Position numbers and translations under genes: made by a program | Notes under the pieces: model-generated | Seen by the model: only the letters and a program-made list of their open reading frames with translations | Database searches by the model: none | Told to the model about the DNA's origin: nothing | Shown here: in pieces, positions 1-7,400 of the stretch | Layout of the letters: each line of letters begins with the position of its first letter | Position numbering within the stretch: the stretch's first letter is position 1 | Assembly (NCBI GenBank): GCA_003151895.1 | Contig: PLYX01000088.1 | Location: 1 to 13,452, forward strand | From: Solirubrobacterales bacterium | Lineage (GTDB): Bacteria; Actinomycetota; Thermoleophilia; Solirubrobacterales; Solirubrobacteraceae | Length of the DNA stretch: 13,452 nt | Reading direction: 5' to 3'

Positions 1-262
1 GAAAGCCGCCGGCGCAGTAGGCGATCCCGTCACCGATCGCCGTCGGGCCGCGCAACTCGCGACCGTCGAAGCGCACGACGCCGCCGTCGGGCTGGGCCAG
101 GCCGCAGGCGAGATGCAGCAGGCTCGAGCGCCCCGACCTGCGTTTGCCCCAGATCGCGACAAGCTCCCCGCCGTCGAGATCCAGGCGGATGTCGTCGAGC
201 AGCAGCCGTCCCTCGCTCTCATGGTCCAGCAGGGACACGTGCTCGATGCTGAGCAGGCTCAC
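1..262 (-). CDS. ABC transporter ATP-binding protein, N-terminal part (runs off left edge)
   Basis: Only the first 87 codons are in the window. They read as the start of an ABC-type ATPase: an initial beta-strand region (SLLSIEHVSLLD), a linker (LLLDDIRLDLDGGELVAIWG), then a P-loop at about residues 37-45 and LLHLACGLAQPDGGVVRFDG, the usual stretch after Walker A. The protein would bind ATP at the inner membrane face and power a transporter whose permease is outside the window. The P-loop reads GKRRSGRSS, so the lysine of the usual GK[ST] is arginine here. The GTG start at 262-260 overlaps the TGA stop of the upstream PadR gene by 4 nt (GTGA), which implies translational coupling and one transcript. 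Signature motif, Walker B and substrate cannot be seen. Family call is firm; activity is uncertain because of the Lys-to-Arg change. Confidence 0.85.
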   Translation of the reverse strand, partial: MSLLSIEHVSLLDHESEGRLLLDDIRLDLDGGELVAIWGKRRSGRSSLLHLACGLAQPDGGVVRFDGRELRGPTAIGDGIAYCAGGF

Positions 263-849
263 GGTTGCGTCCCGGCCGCGGCGGCACGGAGCTCGCTGCG
301 GGCGTACTCGATCCAGCTCAGCACCGCCCCGGCGCGCAGCCGGCACTCTTCGCCGGCGAGCCTCTCCGCGAGCGCCGGGCGACCTGAGAGCTCCTCGTCG
401 TCATCCGTCGGCAGCCTGCCCGCCGCTTCCAAACACACTTCCGCGCAGCGCTCGAGCACTCGCAGCGCGTGCTCGAGGGACAGACCAGCGAAGTGCTGCG
501 CGATCAACCGGGAGCGCCGCTCGTCGTCGCTCACCTGCTCGATCAGCCAGCGCTCATAGGCGCAGATTCCGTCCTCGGTGGCCCTGTATTGCAGCTTTGG
601 CTGGCGCACGGGATCCTCGACGCGCGCGTCCTGGGCGTGCTCGATCAGGCCGCGGCGCGCAAGGCTGTCGAGCGCCGTGTAGATCTGTGAGCGGCTCGAG
701 AGCTCGAGCGTGTCGCCGTAGGTGCGCTCAAAGCGCTGCACGAGCCCATAGCCGTAGCTCGGTCGCTGGATCAAGAGTCCCAGCAGCGCCCAGTTGATCG
801 GCGAGCGCATCGCCGCGGCGCTTCTTTCATTCAACCCTGCTGACTTCAT
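259..849 (-). CDS. PadR family transcriptional regulator
   Basis: A 196-residue DNA-binding protein of PadR size. Residues ~15-90 form the winged helix: INWALLGLLIQRPSYGYGL is the classic PadR opening, followed by SSRSQIYTALDSLARRGLI (recognition helix) and a wing with PKLQYRATEDG. The rest, from about residue 95, is an alpha-helical, Arg/Glu-rich dimerisation part resembling the Vir_act_alpha_C type. PadR proteins usually repress nearby transporter or stress genes and their own promoter. Here the gene overlaps the following ABC ATPase gene, so it probably controls that transporter. Start choice: a GTG at 852 and an ATG at 849 are both in frame; the purine tract GGGAGG (complement of 854-859) lies 4 nt from the ATG but only 1 nt from the GTG, so I prefer ATG. 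A second methionine at residue 14, just before the conserved helix, is possible but lacks a better ribosome site. The ligand is unknown. Confidence 0.92.
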   Translation of the reverse strand: MKSAGLNERSAAAMRSPINWALLGLLIQRPSYGYGLVQRFERTYGDTLELSSRSQIYTALDSLARRGLIEHAQDARVEDPVRQPKLQYRATEDGICAYERWLIEQVSDDERRSRLIAQHFAGLSLEHALRVLERCAEVCLEAAGRLPTDDDEELSGRPALAERLAGEECRLRAGAVLSWIEYARSELRAAAAGTQP

Positions 850-901
850 CACTCCTCCCTCGTGTCCGCCGTGTCGAGCCTACACCTGCGCCGGCCCTCT
901 G

Positions 902-923
902 TGTGGCTATCGGCGGTTAGTCA
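902..923 (-). promoter_or_regulatory. Candidate PadR operator (imperfect 22-bp dyad)
   Basis: GTGGCTA, 8 bases, then TAGTCAC: six of seven outer pairs match and the seventh is a G/T mismatch. Its near edge is about 53 bp upstream of the PadR ATG. PadR dimers typically bind dyads with roughly 8 bp between half-sites in their own promoter, so autoregulation is a reasonable inference. I see no convincing -35/-10 pair; TAGGCT (complement of 877-882) is a weak -10 candidate. Confidence 0.45.
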
Positions 924-960
924 CGAGGGCGAATGTTCTTGTTAAAGACCAAGCGGCCGC

Positions 961-1095
961 GGAGATCTTGAGCATCTTGTGGTCGACACGTTCATCAACA
1001 AAAGGTCGATCACCACATCGACGTTCAAGAGCGTGCCCGACGTGCCGATGCGGCGCAGCTTGGAGACCGGGGGGAAGATGATGCGCTCGATGTCG
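961..1095 (+). pseudogene. Decayed fragment of the large surface-protein tail
   Basis: In the frame through position 988 the translation includes TFINKRSITTSTFKSVPDVP. This matches TFISKAGITSSTFKTIPDVP in the 1464-residue protein of this window (nt 11613-11672): 14 of 20 residues and 44 of 60 bases agree, counted by eye. The weaker match continues into a Gly-Gly-Lys-containing stretch that lines up with the ELTLPEGKYSA region, then breaks down. No start codon with a ribosome site, no signal peptide and no flanking domains are present, so it is a relic of a paralogous gene on the same strand, not a working gene. The sequence on either side (850-960 apart from the dyad, 1096-1141) shows nothing else I recognise. 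Confidence 0.7.
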
Positions 1096-1141
1096 CGTAG
1101 GACGCAGAGCACCCGGAGCGCCGCGGCAGTCGTCTACGCAA

Positions 1142-1254
1142 GGTTCTGTTCAGGACTAGATCTGGATTTGGCCTGGTTTTGTTCAGTAAGGACTCCGATT
1201 TTGCCCAGGTTCTGTGCAGGATCACCCCTGATTTTGCCTGGGTTCTGTTCAGCA
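1142..1254. repeat. Array of 33-bp direct repeats (possible transposon end)
   Basis: GGTTCTGTTCAG recurs at 1142, 1175 (one T change), 1208 (one G change) and 1241, exactly 33 bp apart each time. A second conserved block, consensus GATTTTGCCTG, precedes copies 2, 3 and 4. Together they form a core of about 23 bp separated by 10-bp spacers of unrelated sequence. The last copy is followed by CA at 1253-1254, after which unrelated coding sequence begins. Regularly spaced binding sites of 20-odd bp near a CA terminus are known from ends of Tn7/Mu/IS21-like transposons; that reading is inference, and no transposase gene or opposite end is present here. The alternative is an array of regulator-binding sites. 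Confidence 0.75.
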
Positions 1255-1260
1255 TTCTGA

Positions 1261-1630
1261 GCGATCGGCAGGCTGCCGTCGCTGCGCGACCGTTCGATCG
1301 CTGCACCGGATGTCACCTATCTGTCCGAGCAGCAGCTCGGGGTCTGCCTGCTCCGCAGCATCGCCCAAACCGACCATCTCCCGATCCTCGACGAGGCAGC
1401 CGTGCTTGGTGCAGCGCAACCCCAGGACGGGCGCGGAGATCGACTTCGTCGGTCCGCTCCTGCACACACCCATCGAGTCCAAGTACGTCAGCCAGAAGTG
1501 GCGCAAGGAGCGCAAGGCGCTCGACGAGCATTCCGGCCGTGGCATCCTCGCCACACGCGACATCCTCGATGTCGGCGAGGAGATATGGGCCGTGCCCGCC
1601 GGTCTGCTCGCCTGGATGGTCGAACCATGA
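1261..1630 (+). pseudogene. C-terminal remnant of an ATPase with DUF4143 domain (frameshifted)
   Basis: Two frames together spell the end of an AAA-ATPase/DUF4143 protein. The frame starting at 1261 gives AIGRLPSLRDRSIAAPDVTY and then LSEQQLGVCLLRSI up to about 1400. After a frameshift near 1400-1415 the frame at 1310 gives RTGAEIDFVGPLLHTPIESK and ends KYVSQ...LLAWMVEP at a TGA (1628-1630). EIDF followed by ESK is the PD-(D/E)XK-like signature of the DUF4143 end. The whole N-terminal ATPase part is missing: an in-frame TGA sits at 1258-1260 and the 33-bp repeat array lies directly upstream. Intact members are several hundred residues long, so about 120 codons remain. It converges with the Uma2 gene downstream. 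The stretch 1631-1742 holds nothing I can support. Confidence 0.75.
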
Positions 1631-1742
1631 TCGCCAGGCCGGCGCGCGGCAGCAGCTCGCCGACGCGGGGCGGCCAGGAGGGGGCATCGGCGCTCATCGG
1701 CGCGGAGCGGTCGCAGACATGCGCGCAGCACGCGCGGGCGCG

Positions 1743-2258
1743 CTACGGCCAGTCGATCCGCTGCGCGAGCTCGGCGACGGAGAGGTCGATCAGCGTGCTG
1801 CGCTCGATCGGCTCGTAGCCGTCGCCGGCGAGCGCAAGCCAGTCGAAGCGCTTGCGCTCGGGATCGAAGATCAAGAGCTCGTCGACGCCGTGGGCGGCGT
1901 AGAATGGGAGCTTGGCCCAGGTTTCGTCGCCGGGGGAGAGGATCTCGACCGCCAGCGCCGCGCTCGGCACGTACAGCGCGTCGGGTCCGGGCGCGAGCAG
2001 GCCACCGTCAGGTATGCGGTAGTCGTCGGCCTCGCCGATGTTGAACTCCGCCACGGCTTCCAGCCCCGCGGCGCGAGCGAGCGGCTCCAGCAGCACGGTG
2101 ATCTGGGCCTGCAGGCGGGCATGTCGGCGAAGCGGGGCGGGAGCCATGTGCAGTACACCATCCCACACCTCGTCGCACCGGTCCTGCCCGAGCCGCCGCC
2201 GGCGCTCCAGCAGCGTCTCGAAGTCGGCGGGAGGCGGATCCATAACCAGCGTGGGCAT
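1743..2258 (-). CDS. Uma2 family endonuclease-like protein
   Basis: A 171-residue protein of the Uma2 (DUF820, PF05685) family, a PD-(D/E)XK nuclease fold common in actinomycetes and cyanobacteria, with no proven physiological role. The expected residues are present: YRIPDG (D84), VEILSPGDETWAK (E105 and K116), then HGVDELLIFDPE, the usual strand after the catalytic lysine. The length is normal for the family and the frame is undamaged, so it may be functional. The start at 2258 has no clear ribosome site; a second ATG five codons on (MDPPP) is possible. It points away from the surface-protein operon, sharing the 2259-2466 intergenic region with it, and converges with the broken DUF4143 gene. 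It uses mostly GAG for glutamate, unlike the operon. Confidence 0.88.
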   Translation of the reverse strand: MPTLVMDPPPADFETLLERRRRLGQDRCDEVWDGVLHMAPAPLRRHARLQAQITVLLEPLARAAGLEAVAEFNIGEADDYRIPDGGLLAPGPDALYVPSAALAVEILSPGDETWAKLPFYAAHGVDELLIFDPERKRFDWLALAGDGYEPIERSTLIDLSVAELAQRIDWP

Positions 2259-2369
2259 GGAGGAAGCGTAGCGCGGATCTCCGTTTGACGCCCAAACCTG
2301 ACTGATGGCTGTTCCCTGTCGGCGCTAGTCGCGGCCAAGAACAGTCGAGTGCTGGACTAGACACGCTCA

Positions 2370-2421
2370 CATGCGGACTGCATGATCGCGTCGTCGAGTC
2401 GCACAAGCAGCCTCTCGACGA
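2370..2421 (+). promoter_or_regulatory. Inverted repeats in the operon leader
   Basis: Two small inverted repeats lie in the 208-bp gap before the surface-protein operon: CATGC/GCATG with a 5-nt loop (2370-2384), and TCGTCGAG/CTCGACGA with a 15-nt loop (2391-2398 and 2414-2421). They could fold in the leader RNA or bind a regulator; both are short enough to occur by chance in GC-rich DNA. A TTGACG at 2285-2290 resembles a -35 box, but the expected -10 position (GCTGTT) is poor, so no promoter is called. Confidence 0.25.
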
Positions 2422-2450
2422 GACGGCAGGCAAACCCACATGGGCGCAGA

Positions 2451-2460
2451 GGAGAGGGGA
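2451..2460 (+). promoter_or_regulatory. Ribosome binding site of the first operon gene
   Basis: The purine run GGAGAGGGGA ends 6 nt before the ATG at 2467. This supports that start, which also gives a proper signal peptide. Confidence 0.6.
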
Positions 2461-2466
2461 TAAGGG

Positions 2467-4488
2467 ATGGGCTTTCGCAGAATACTGATGGCAGTCGCGG
2501 CGTCGGCTGGGGTATTGGCCGGCGCGATGTCGTCGTCCGCCCCGGCGCTGGCGGCGGCCCCCGAAGCCCCCAAGCTCGAAGTCGAAGCGCCCGTCCACGC
2601 GACCACGGCGACCTTCCTCGGCGTCCTGAATCCCGCCGCGCCGGAACCGACCGAAGGCGACACCTACAAGTTCCTCTACAAAGCCGGCACGGGCACGGAA
2701 TGCGAAGGTGGCGGCGAAACCTCGTCGCGCCTGTCGCTCGGCGGGGTGCACGAAGAAGTCTCTGAAACGGTGTCGGGCCTCACCGCGAACACCGAATACG
2801 CGGTCTGCCTGTCGGTCACGAGCCTGGAAAGCCCGTCTAAGACGACGGTCAGCAAGCCCGCCGTGCCGTTCAAAACGACTGTCCCCCCGGAAAAACCGGA
2901 AACCGAACCCGCGCCGCAGGTCACGATCACGGCCACCTCGGCGAAGCTCGAAGGCACGCTGAACCCGCTTGGGACGGCGACCACGAAAGCGGGCTGGTAC
3001 TTCGCCTATGACGAAGGTTCGTCGTGTACCGGCGCCGGCGAACAGAGGACCGGCCAGGAACCGGAAGTCGAAGGCGCGGCGCTGTCCGAGAAAACGGAAG
3101 TGACGAACCTGGAGCCTGACCGGACATACGGGGTCTGTCTGGTCGCCACCAACGAATTCGGCAACGCCACTGTGGGTAACGAAGTGGTCGTCGAAACCCT
3201 CGCTCCGCCGCCCGCGATCGTCAGCGAGAGCGGTCCGGCGCTCGTGACGCCCGTGCCCGTGACTGGGTCCATGGAAGCGACGCTCACAGGGACCGTCAAC
3301 CCGAACAACCAGGTCACGGAATGTCATTTCCAGTATGGCACGGTGAGCGTGTCCGAACACGAAAAGCCCTGCGAACAGGGCACCCTGAGGGGTCTCGAAC
3401 AGGGCGTCAGTTTGACCGTGACCGGTTTGGAACCGGAAAAGCTCTACCACTGGCAGATCGTCCTGAAGAACGCGAAGGGCGAAGAAACCAAAGGCACGGG
3501 CACGCCAGAGGAGTTCGAAACGCTGTCCTCGCCCTCGGGAGTGCAGACCGGCTCAGCGGAAGAAGTCACGGCGACGAGCGCGAGGCTTGGGAGCTTGCTC
3601 GAACCGAACAAGCTCAACCCCGGCGGCGAAGCCAAATACTACATCGAATACGGCGAAGCGCCATGCGACGAAGTGGCAGAGAAGTGCGGCACAAAGAGCG
3701 CCGAAGCGACCGCGACAGGGAGCGCACAGCAGGAAGTCCCGCCGATCGAAGTCAGCGGGCTTGAACCATCGACGACCTACCACTACTGGCTGGTCGCGAC
3801 CAACGCCGTGGCGAGCAAACCGGTGCATGGGGCGGCTGAGGAGTTCACGACGAAACCGGCGGCGCCCTCCGTCCAGACGGGTGTCGCGGAAGACGTCACG
3901 GAAACGAGCGCGAAGCTCACGGGCGAGCTCAATCCCGGCGCCGCCGAAGCCGAATATTACGTCGAATACGTGTTGCCGTCGAACACAATCGAAAGGAGCG
4001 CGACGGCGTTCGTGAGCGGGAGGGTCCAGGCGAGTGTGACACCGATCGTGCTCACCGGTCTGCAACCGAATACCACTTACTCCTACTGGCTGGTCGCGAA
4101 GAGCTCCGCGGTGAGCGAACCCGTTCGCGGCGAAGTACTCCAGTTCACAACGCAAAGGAGCCGGGCCGAACTCGAAGCGCAGGCGGCGGCCGCCAGGAAA
4201 CCGGCGGAAGAACTCGCGGCGGCGAACGCGGCCAAACAGAAGCTCGAAGCGGAAGAAGCCAAGCGCGCGGCGGAAGCGGCGGCGGTGAACGCGGCCAAGC
4301 AGAAGCAGTACGGCGAAATCGCGGCCCAGACCGCCGGCCTCCTGCGCCTGGAAGCGGAAGCCGGCAAGCAGAAAGCGAAAGTGAAGAAAGCGAAATCAAA
4401 GCCGGCGAGTTGCCGCAAGGGCTTCGTCAAGAAGCACAACAAATGTGTCCCCCGGAAGAGCAAGAAAAAGGGCAAGGTGAAGAAGTAA
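2467..4488 (+). CDS. Secreted protein with five FN3-like repeats, helical stalk and Lys-rich tail
   Basis: The 673-residue product starts with a Sec signal peptide (basic MGFRR, hydrophobic residues 6-20, likely cleavage after ALA at residue 29). Five fibronectin-III-like domains follow, at about 33-138, 146-245, 247-353, 356-462 and 466-562. Each has the SAxLxGxLNP opening, the YxxEY middle and a GLxPxTTYxYWLVA ending; domains 4 and 5 are most alike. Residues 564-640 are Ala/Glu/Lys-rich and predicted helical, with NAAKQK repeated 21 residues apart (nt 4225-4242 and 4288-4305). The tail (641-673) is strongly basic and holds C649-x10-C660 in the context CRKGFVKKHNKC. No sortase motif or membrane anchor is seen. 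Probable role: an extended extracellular spacer or adhesin-like protein held to the wall by the charged tail; this is inference. Its TAA is directly followed by the next gene's ATG. The first 22 glutamate codons are all GAA. Confidence 0.85.
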   Translation: MGFRRILMAVAASAGVLAGAMSSSAPALAAAPEAPKLEVEAPVHATTATFLGVLNPAAPEPTEGDTYKFLYKAGTGTECEGGGETSSRLSLGGVHEEVSETVSGLTANTEYAVCLSVTSLESPSKTTVSKPAVPFKTTVPPEKPETEPAPQVTITATSAKLEGTLNPLGTATTKAGWYFAYDEGSSCTGAGEQRTGQEPEVEGAALSEKTEVTNLEPDRTYGVCLVATNEFGNATVGNEVVVETLAPPPAIVSESGPALVTPVPVTGSMEATLTGTVNPNNQVTECHFQYGTVSVSEHEKPCEQGTLRGLEQGVSLTVTGLEPEKLYHWQIVLKNAKGEETKGTGTPEEFETLSSPSGVQTGSAEEVTATSARLGSLLEPNKLNPGGEAKYYIEYGEAPCDEVAEKCGTKSAEATATGSAQQEVPPIEVSGLEPSTTYHYWLVATNAVASKPVHGAAEEFTTKPAAPSVQTGVAEDVTETSAKLTGELNPGAAEAEYYVEYVLPSNTIERSATAFVSGRVQASVTPIVLTGLQPNTTYSYWLVAKSSAVSEPVRGEVLQFTTQRSRAELEAQAAAARKPAEELAAANAAKQKLEAEEAKRAAEAAAVNAAKQKQYGEIAAQTAGLLRLEAEAGKQKAKVKKAKSKPASCRKGFVKKHNKCVPRKSKKKGKVKK

Positions 4489-7400
4489 ATGACAACCCCT
4501 GTGTCTTTACTCACAGCGGCCGGCAAGCTCACCGAGCGTTCTTCGCCGCTTCGCCCGGTGCGCGGCCTCCTCGCCGCCTCCGTGACGGCGCTCTGCGCCC
4601 TGTTGGCCCTGCTCGCGCTCTCAGCCGGTGTCGCGCGGGCCGAAGCCCCCGGGCTCGTCTCAAGCGGCGAATTCGCTTCGGAAGGAGGCCTCGGCGTCGC
4701 GGTCGACCAGTCGAGCCACGACGTGTTCGTCACGGCCTACATCGGCTTTAGTTCGGCGACGAAAGAACTCGCACTGGGGAGCAGCGGGAAGTTCGACGCC
4801 TCGGGCAATCTGATCTCGCCGCTGTCGTCGTTCCCCCCCACGCTCTACTACGGCGCGGCCGTGAACCCGACCAACGGGGACCTGTACGCGGCCGGCGTCT
4901 ACTCCCACGAAATCGGCCAGTACGACCCGAACACGGGCGCGCCGGTTGAAGGGTCGTCGTTCGGTGTGCCGCCGTTCTGGACGGAATCCGAACCCAATGG
5001 AAGCTTCGAAAATTTGGCGCAGCTCGCGACGGACTCGGCGGGCAACGTCTATGTGCCGAACGTCCCGGGCAACGAGGTGCTGGAGTACAGTCCTCACCCC
5101 GTCTGCAGCGGCGAACCGGTGGAATGCGTCCCGCTCAAAAAGTTCACCGGCTCGGGCAAACACGCTCTGAGCGAACCGACCGGTGTGGCGGTCGATTCCT
5201 CCGGGGACGTGTGGGTCGCCGACGACGGCAACAACCGGATCGAGGAGTTCGGTCCGACCGGCGAATTCAAGAGCGAATTCAAGAGCGAAGGCGTGCGCTC
5301 GCTCGCGCTCGACGGGCGCGGCGACGTGTTCGCGATCGTCAAGAACAGCGCGGAAGACTGCGGTGGGCTCCCATCGCCGTGCAGCCACCTGGTCGAGTAC
5401 AACGCCGGCGGCGCGCAGCTCGCCGACGTCGGCGCGGGCAGCTTCGGGTTGGCCGGGCCGTTGCCTGGGGAGTCGAATGGTCCGCCGTTCAACATGGTGG
5501 CGGTGGACGACGCGAGCGGGCGCGTGTACGTGACCGACGGCATGAACAACGTCGTTCACGTCTACCGGCCGCCGGAATTGCCGACAATCGGCAGGGAGTT
5601 CGCCGCCGAAGTGGACGCCTTTGAAGCGAAGCTCGGCGTGGTGGCCACCCCGGGCGGGGGCGAGGCGACGTATCGCTTCGAATACGACACGCGCGAATAC
5701 AGGCAAGGCGAAGGGCCTCATGGCGTGAGCGTACCGTTCCCGGAAGGCAGCGTGGGCCAGGGCTTCTCCCCGCGCACGGTCTGGGCGTCGGCGAAAGGTC
5801 TTGCGCCGGGCACGACCTACCACTACCGCGCGGTCGTCACGAACGCGGTCGGCACGGTCGTGGGCCCCGACCGGACGTTCACGACGGAGACGGTCGCGCA
5901 GACCGCCTGTCCCAACGAAAACTCTCGCGGCGGTTTCTCGGCGGCCCTGCCCGACTGCCGCGCCTACGAGGCTGTCGACCCGCCGAACAAGGCCTCGGCC
6001 CAGCCTCTCACCAACAACGACACTTTTTTTGAGCCAATTCAGGCAGCCAGCGACGGCAACCGGTTTGCGTGGACGTCGGTTGAAGTCCTGCCCGGTTCGC
6101 GGTCGGCCGGCTTGAAGGACCTCTCCACCCGCGGCGCGAGCGGCTGGTACTCGGAAGACGCGCTCCCGCTGCAATCCTATGAGGGCGATCGGTGTGCATG
6201 GAACGGCGAGGCTGGCATTGAGGCATATTCCCCCGATCTGTCGAAGTCGGTCATTATTGACAACGGGGAAAGTGCCTTCGATGCCTGTCACGAGGGGGAA
6301 CTCTCCGAAGTGGTGCCCGGCGAAACGCCGAACGTCATAAACCTGTTGCTGCGCGACAACACTACCGGCACCTACCGGTTGATCGACGTACCGCCGGCGG
6401 GCGTCAAAGCCACAGCCGCGGGCTTCGTCGCTGCTTCGGCCGATCTCAGCCTCGTCATCTTCAACAACGGCGCGAAACTGACCCCCGAAGCGCCGAGCAG
6501 CGGGGGCGAATACGAATGGAGCGAAGGCGTTGTGCATTTTCTGCAGTTCGCGCTGCCGTCCGGGGTACCCGTCGCCGGTTCGATCGTGCACATCTCGCCC
6601 GATGGCTCCGAGGTGTTCTTCACCGCGAACGGGAACCTGTATGTGCGTTTGCACGACGAACGCACCGTGCAGGTCGACGAAGCGCGGGAAGGAGGAGCGG
6701 GCCCGGGCGGCGGCGGCTCGTTCGCGGGCCTCACCGCCGACGGCTCGCAGGTGTTCTTCACCGACGACGCCTCGAAGGGCCTGACGAAAGACACGGTTCC
6801 CGGCAGCGGCCTCAACCTGTACAGCTACGACATGGGCACGCGCCAGTTGAGCGATCTCACGCCGGTCGCCCACGCCGAAGCGGCTCTCACCGGCATCAGC
6901 GAAGACGGCTCCTACGTGTACTTCACCGCCAAAGCTGTGATGTCGGGCTCGCAGGCGAATCAATTCGGCGAAACGGCCGAAAGCAGCCAGTCGAACCTCT
7001 ATCTCTCCCACGGCGGGACGATCGTCTTCGTCAAACATGGAGGAGGCGTTGGGCTGTCGCCGAACGGCGCCTACCTCACGTTCGGATCGTACATCTACAG
7101 CGCCGCCTCGAACCGGTCTGCCTGCTGGTCGTGCAACCCCTTCGGCACCCCGGGCGCCGTGGAAAACAGCCGCGGCCCGTCCAACAACGGGCAGGTCTTC
7201 TTCCAGACGTCCGAAGCGCTGTTGCCGCGGGACACCAACGGCCAGGCCGACGTCTATGAGTACGACTACGCCACCGGGCTGCACCTGATCACGACGGGCA
7301 CGAGCTCCAGCGGAGCGAGGCTGCTGGGCTCCAGCGCCAGCGGCAACGACGTGTTCTTCCTCGGGCGCCAGGCGCTCCTGCCGGGGGAACCCAACGGGGA

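Noticed and set aside
1142..1254. CRISPR array.
   Set aside because: Cores are ~23 bp with only 10-bp spacers, copies are imperfect and few, and no cas genes are present.
979..1260. Open frame of 93 codons as a real gene.
   Set aside because: Only the first third resembles the surface-protein tail; the rest runs into the 33-bp repeats. It fits a relic better.
1488..1697. Minus-strand frame beginning SADAPSWPPRVGELLPRAGLA as a possible gene start.
   Set aside because: It overlaps the DUF4143 remnant antisense, loses any resemblance after about 25 residues and has no supporting context.
4660..7284. Long open frame of 874 codons on the minus strand opposite the second operon gene (similar ones opposite the first and third genes: 2008-3450, 7413-8450, 9201-11078).
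   Set aside because: The translations are Arg/Gly/Phe-rich without domains or ribosome sites. They arise because the sense genes avoid codons that make antisense stops and use GAA heavily (read as Phe on the other strand).
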